Below, one piece after another: positions 42,623 through 43,807 of a stretch of DNA of 43,807 bases (its first letter is position 1; each line of letters opens with the position of its first letter). The DNA is from Planctomycetaceae bacterium (GTDB taxonomy: Bacteria; Planctomycetota; Planctomycetia; Pirellulales; Thermoguttaceae). The stretch is taken from assembly GCA_021372005.1 (NCBI GenBank), contig JAJFVC010000031.1, positions 1-43,807 of the forward strand, given 5' to 3'. The notes beneath the pieces are model-generated. The model was not told the origin of the DNA. It ran no database searches and was given only the letters and a program-made list of their open reading frames with translations. A program made the position numbers and the translations under genes.

Positions 42623-43807
42623 TCAGACCTGCTCGGGCACCACGTACGGTTCGCGGTATTCTCGTTTGAGAAGCCCGTTGGCCTCGTCGTCGCCGATAAA
42701 ACGTTCGGTCTTTGGGTCGAGACGGACCGATCGTTTGAGACGGTTGGAAATCTTGGCCAAATGGCACATGGACGTCGACAGGTGGCCCTGCTCGATGTCG
42801 GCGTGCAGGTCCTCGCGCTTGCGGCTGCGGCACGCGGCGATCCAGTTTTGGAAATGGGGCAGATTGGCCAGCGACTTGTTCAGGTCGGTGGTTTGTCCCG
42901 CCGTCGCGTGCGGGCCGGGCTCGCGATTCGGGCCGAGAAACACGTAATAGCTTGTATAATCGGGGATGATCATGTAGCCTTCGCTGCCGAAGAACATCAC
43001 GCCCACCACGGCGTTCGGCTCGACGAACGGATACTTGTCGCGCATCTCCGCCTCGCTGTTGGTGTACCAGTGACGGACCTCGAACGAGACTTGCAGGTTG
43101 CGGTCCTCCCACTGGCACACGAGCGACTGGGTGTTGGGCGTGTCGGCGGCGTCAGTCTCGGCGGGCACGTAACGTCCGCCCAACGACATCATCACGCTGG
43201 GATGCGTGTCCAGACCGAGTCCCCAGCGAATCAGGTCCAAGTCGTGGCACGTCTGGTTGGCGATGTCGCCGCTGGCGAAATTGGAGTTCCAGTACCAGCG
43301 TCGGTGGTTGAAATTGCTGAAATCGACCATTTTGGCCGGCCCTACCCAGGCGTCCCAATTTAAGCCGGGCGGAACCGGTCGGGCCCGATGGTTGCCCAGA
43401 TGCCCGCGCATCTTGTATGCCACGCCCCGGGCCATGTACAGCTTGCCGATCACGCCCTCGTGGAGCTTTTGGATGCCTTCCATCACGTTCGGGCTGGAGC
43501 GGTTCTGCATGCCGACCTGGACCATGCGGTTGTATTTTCGGGCGGCCTCGATCATCTTGCGGCCTTCCCAAATGTTGTGCGAGGCCGGCTTCTCTACATA
43601 AACGTCCTTGCCCGCCTGACAGGCCAAAATCGTCTGCAAGGCGTGCCAGTGGTCTTGCGTCGAAAAATCCACGACGTCGATCGATTTGTCGTCCAACAAT
43701 TTGCGAAAATCGTGGTAGACGGCGACTTGTTTCTCGGCTAGGGCGGGATACGACTTGCGGGCGGTGTCCAGCCGCGACTGATCGCAATCGCAGATGGCGG
43801 CGATTTC
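42623..43807 (-). CDS. Gfo/Idh/MocA family oxidoreductase, 5' end missing
   Basis: The gene runs off the right edge; about 394 codons are visible, including the end of the Rossmann domain. The frame stays open to 43807, so the ATG-like start at 43699 is not the real one. Visible family features are the EKP active-site motif (VYVEKPASHNIWEGRKMIEA) and DFSTQDHWHAL. A long C-terminal region with NHRRWYWNSNFASGDIANQT and DLDLIRWGLG is also seen. Members are NAD(P)-dependent sugar or polyol dehydrogenases; in planctomycetes a secreted subgroup is common, which cannot be checked without the N-terminus. Confidence 0.9.
   Translation of the reverse strand, partial: EIAAICDCDQSRLDTARKSYPALAEKQVAVYHDFRKLLDDKSIDVVDFSTQDHWHALQTILACQAGKDVYVEKPASHNIWEGRKMIEAARKYNRMVQVGMQNRSSPNVMEGIQKLHEGVIGKLYMARGVAYKMRGHLGNHRARPVPPGLNWDAWVGPAKMVDFSNFNHRRWYWNSNFASGDIANQTCHDLDLIRWGLGLDTHPSVMMSLGGRYVPAETDAADTPNTQSLVCQWEDRNLQVSFEVRHWYTNSEAEMRDKYPFVEPNAVVGVMFFGSEGYMIIPDYTSYYVFLGPNREPGPHATAGQTTDLNKSLANLPHFQNWIAACRSRKREDLHADIEQGHLSTSMCHLAKISNRLKRSVRLDPKTERFIGDDEANGLLKREYREPYVVPEQV

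Noticed and set aside
41355..43118. Minus-strand open frame of 587 codons over the MFS gene and part of the oxidoreductase gene
   Set aside because: It is in another frame of two recognisable genes and is Arg/Gly/Pro-rich without motif.

Overview
This window is GC-rich chromosomal DNA from a bacterium, most probably a planctomycete of the Pirellulales type. The evidence is two DUF1559 proteins (one with a prepilin-like GFSLVE start), a PEP-CTERM surface protein, a DUF1598 protein, a very large secreted protein, and many single genes in alternating orientation with short operons. I see no rRNA, tRNA, CRISPR array, prophage or transposase. All calls come from reading the sequence; no database search was run.

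Layout. Positions 1-958 (minus) hold the start of hypB, hypA and a PII signalling protein. 1114-2685 (plus) hold ruvB and a STAS-domain protein. 2951-5753 (minus) is a serine-biosynthesis pair: a class V aminotransferase followed by serA. 5909-9690 holds a small membrane protein, a large secreted protein with an apparently dead alpha/beta-hydrolase domain, and a Cof-type HAD phosphatase. 9701-13730 holds a MetRS-beta-like tRNA-binding protein and a plus-strand operon of a MazG-like protein, a membrane-anchored protein and an ABC ATPase. 13780-17436 is a central-carbon group: pgi, archaeal-type phosphoglycerate mutase and a PPDK-regulatory-type kinase/phosphotransferase. 17458-21076 (minus) holds a membrane DUF1559 protein, ilvD and a DUF4160/DUF2442 pair. 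21197-26932 holds a HAD hydrolase, a hybrid histidine kinase, an SDR and argG. 26969-30186 holds a small coiled-coil protein and a very large secreted protein.

The most distinctive region is 30233-33887 (minus). Five collinear genes are read in the order hemP, a prepilin-like DUF1559 protein, a PEP-CTERM surface protein, an exported CbiX-type chelatase-like protein and a PepSY-type membrane protein. A Fur-like dyad lies just upstream of hemP. I infer a planctomycete iron/heme (or other metal-tetrapyrrole) acquisition system that does not look like a TonB-receptor locus. This is the best candidate for an undescribed system.

The right end holds a DUF1598 protein, scpA overlapping an RNase Z-like gene, a HIT protein overlapping an AlaC-like aminotransferase, a secreted di-heme cytochrome c, an MFS transporter and a truncated Gfo/Idh/MocA oxidoreductase. 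Intergenic spaces carry several repeats: a long inverted repeat with 29-base arms (41082-41260), heptameric CTAATCC repeats (16599-16633, with a degenerate set at 13740-13767), and a near-perfect 16-base inverted repeat (2796-2866). Several promoters resemble sigma-70 sites with TACAAT- or CACAAT-type -10 boxes.
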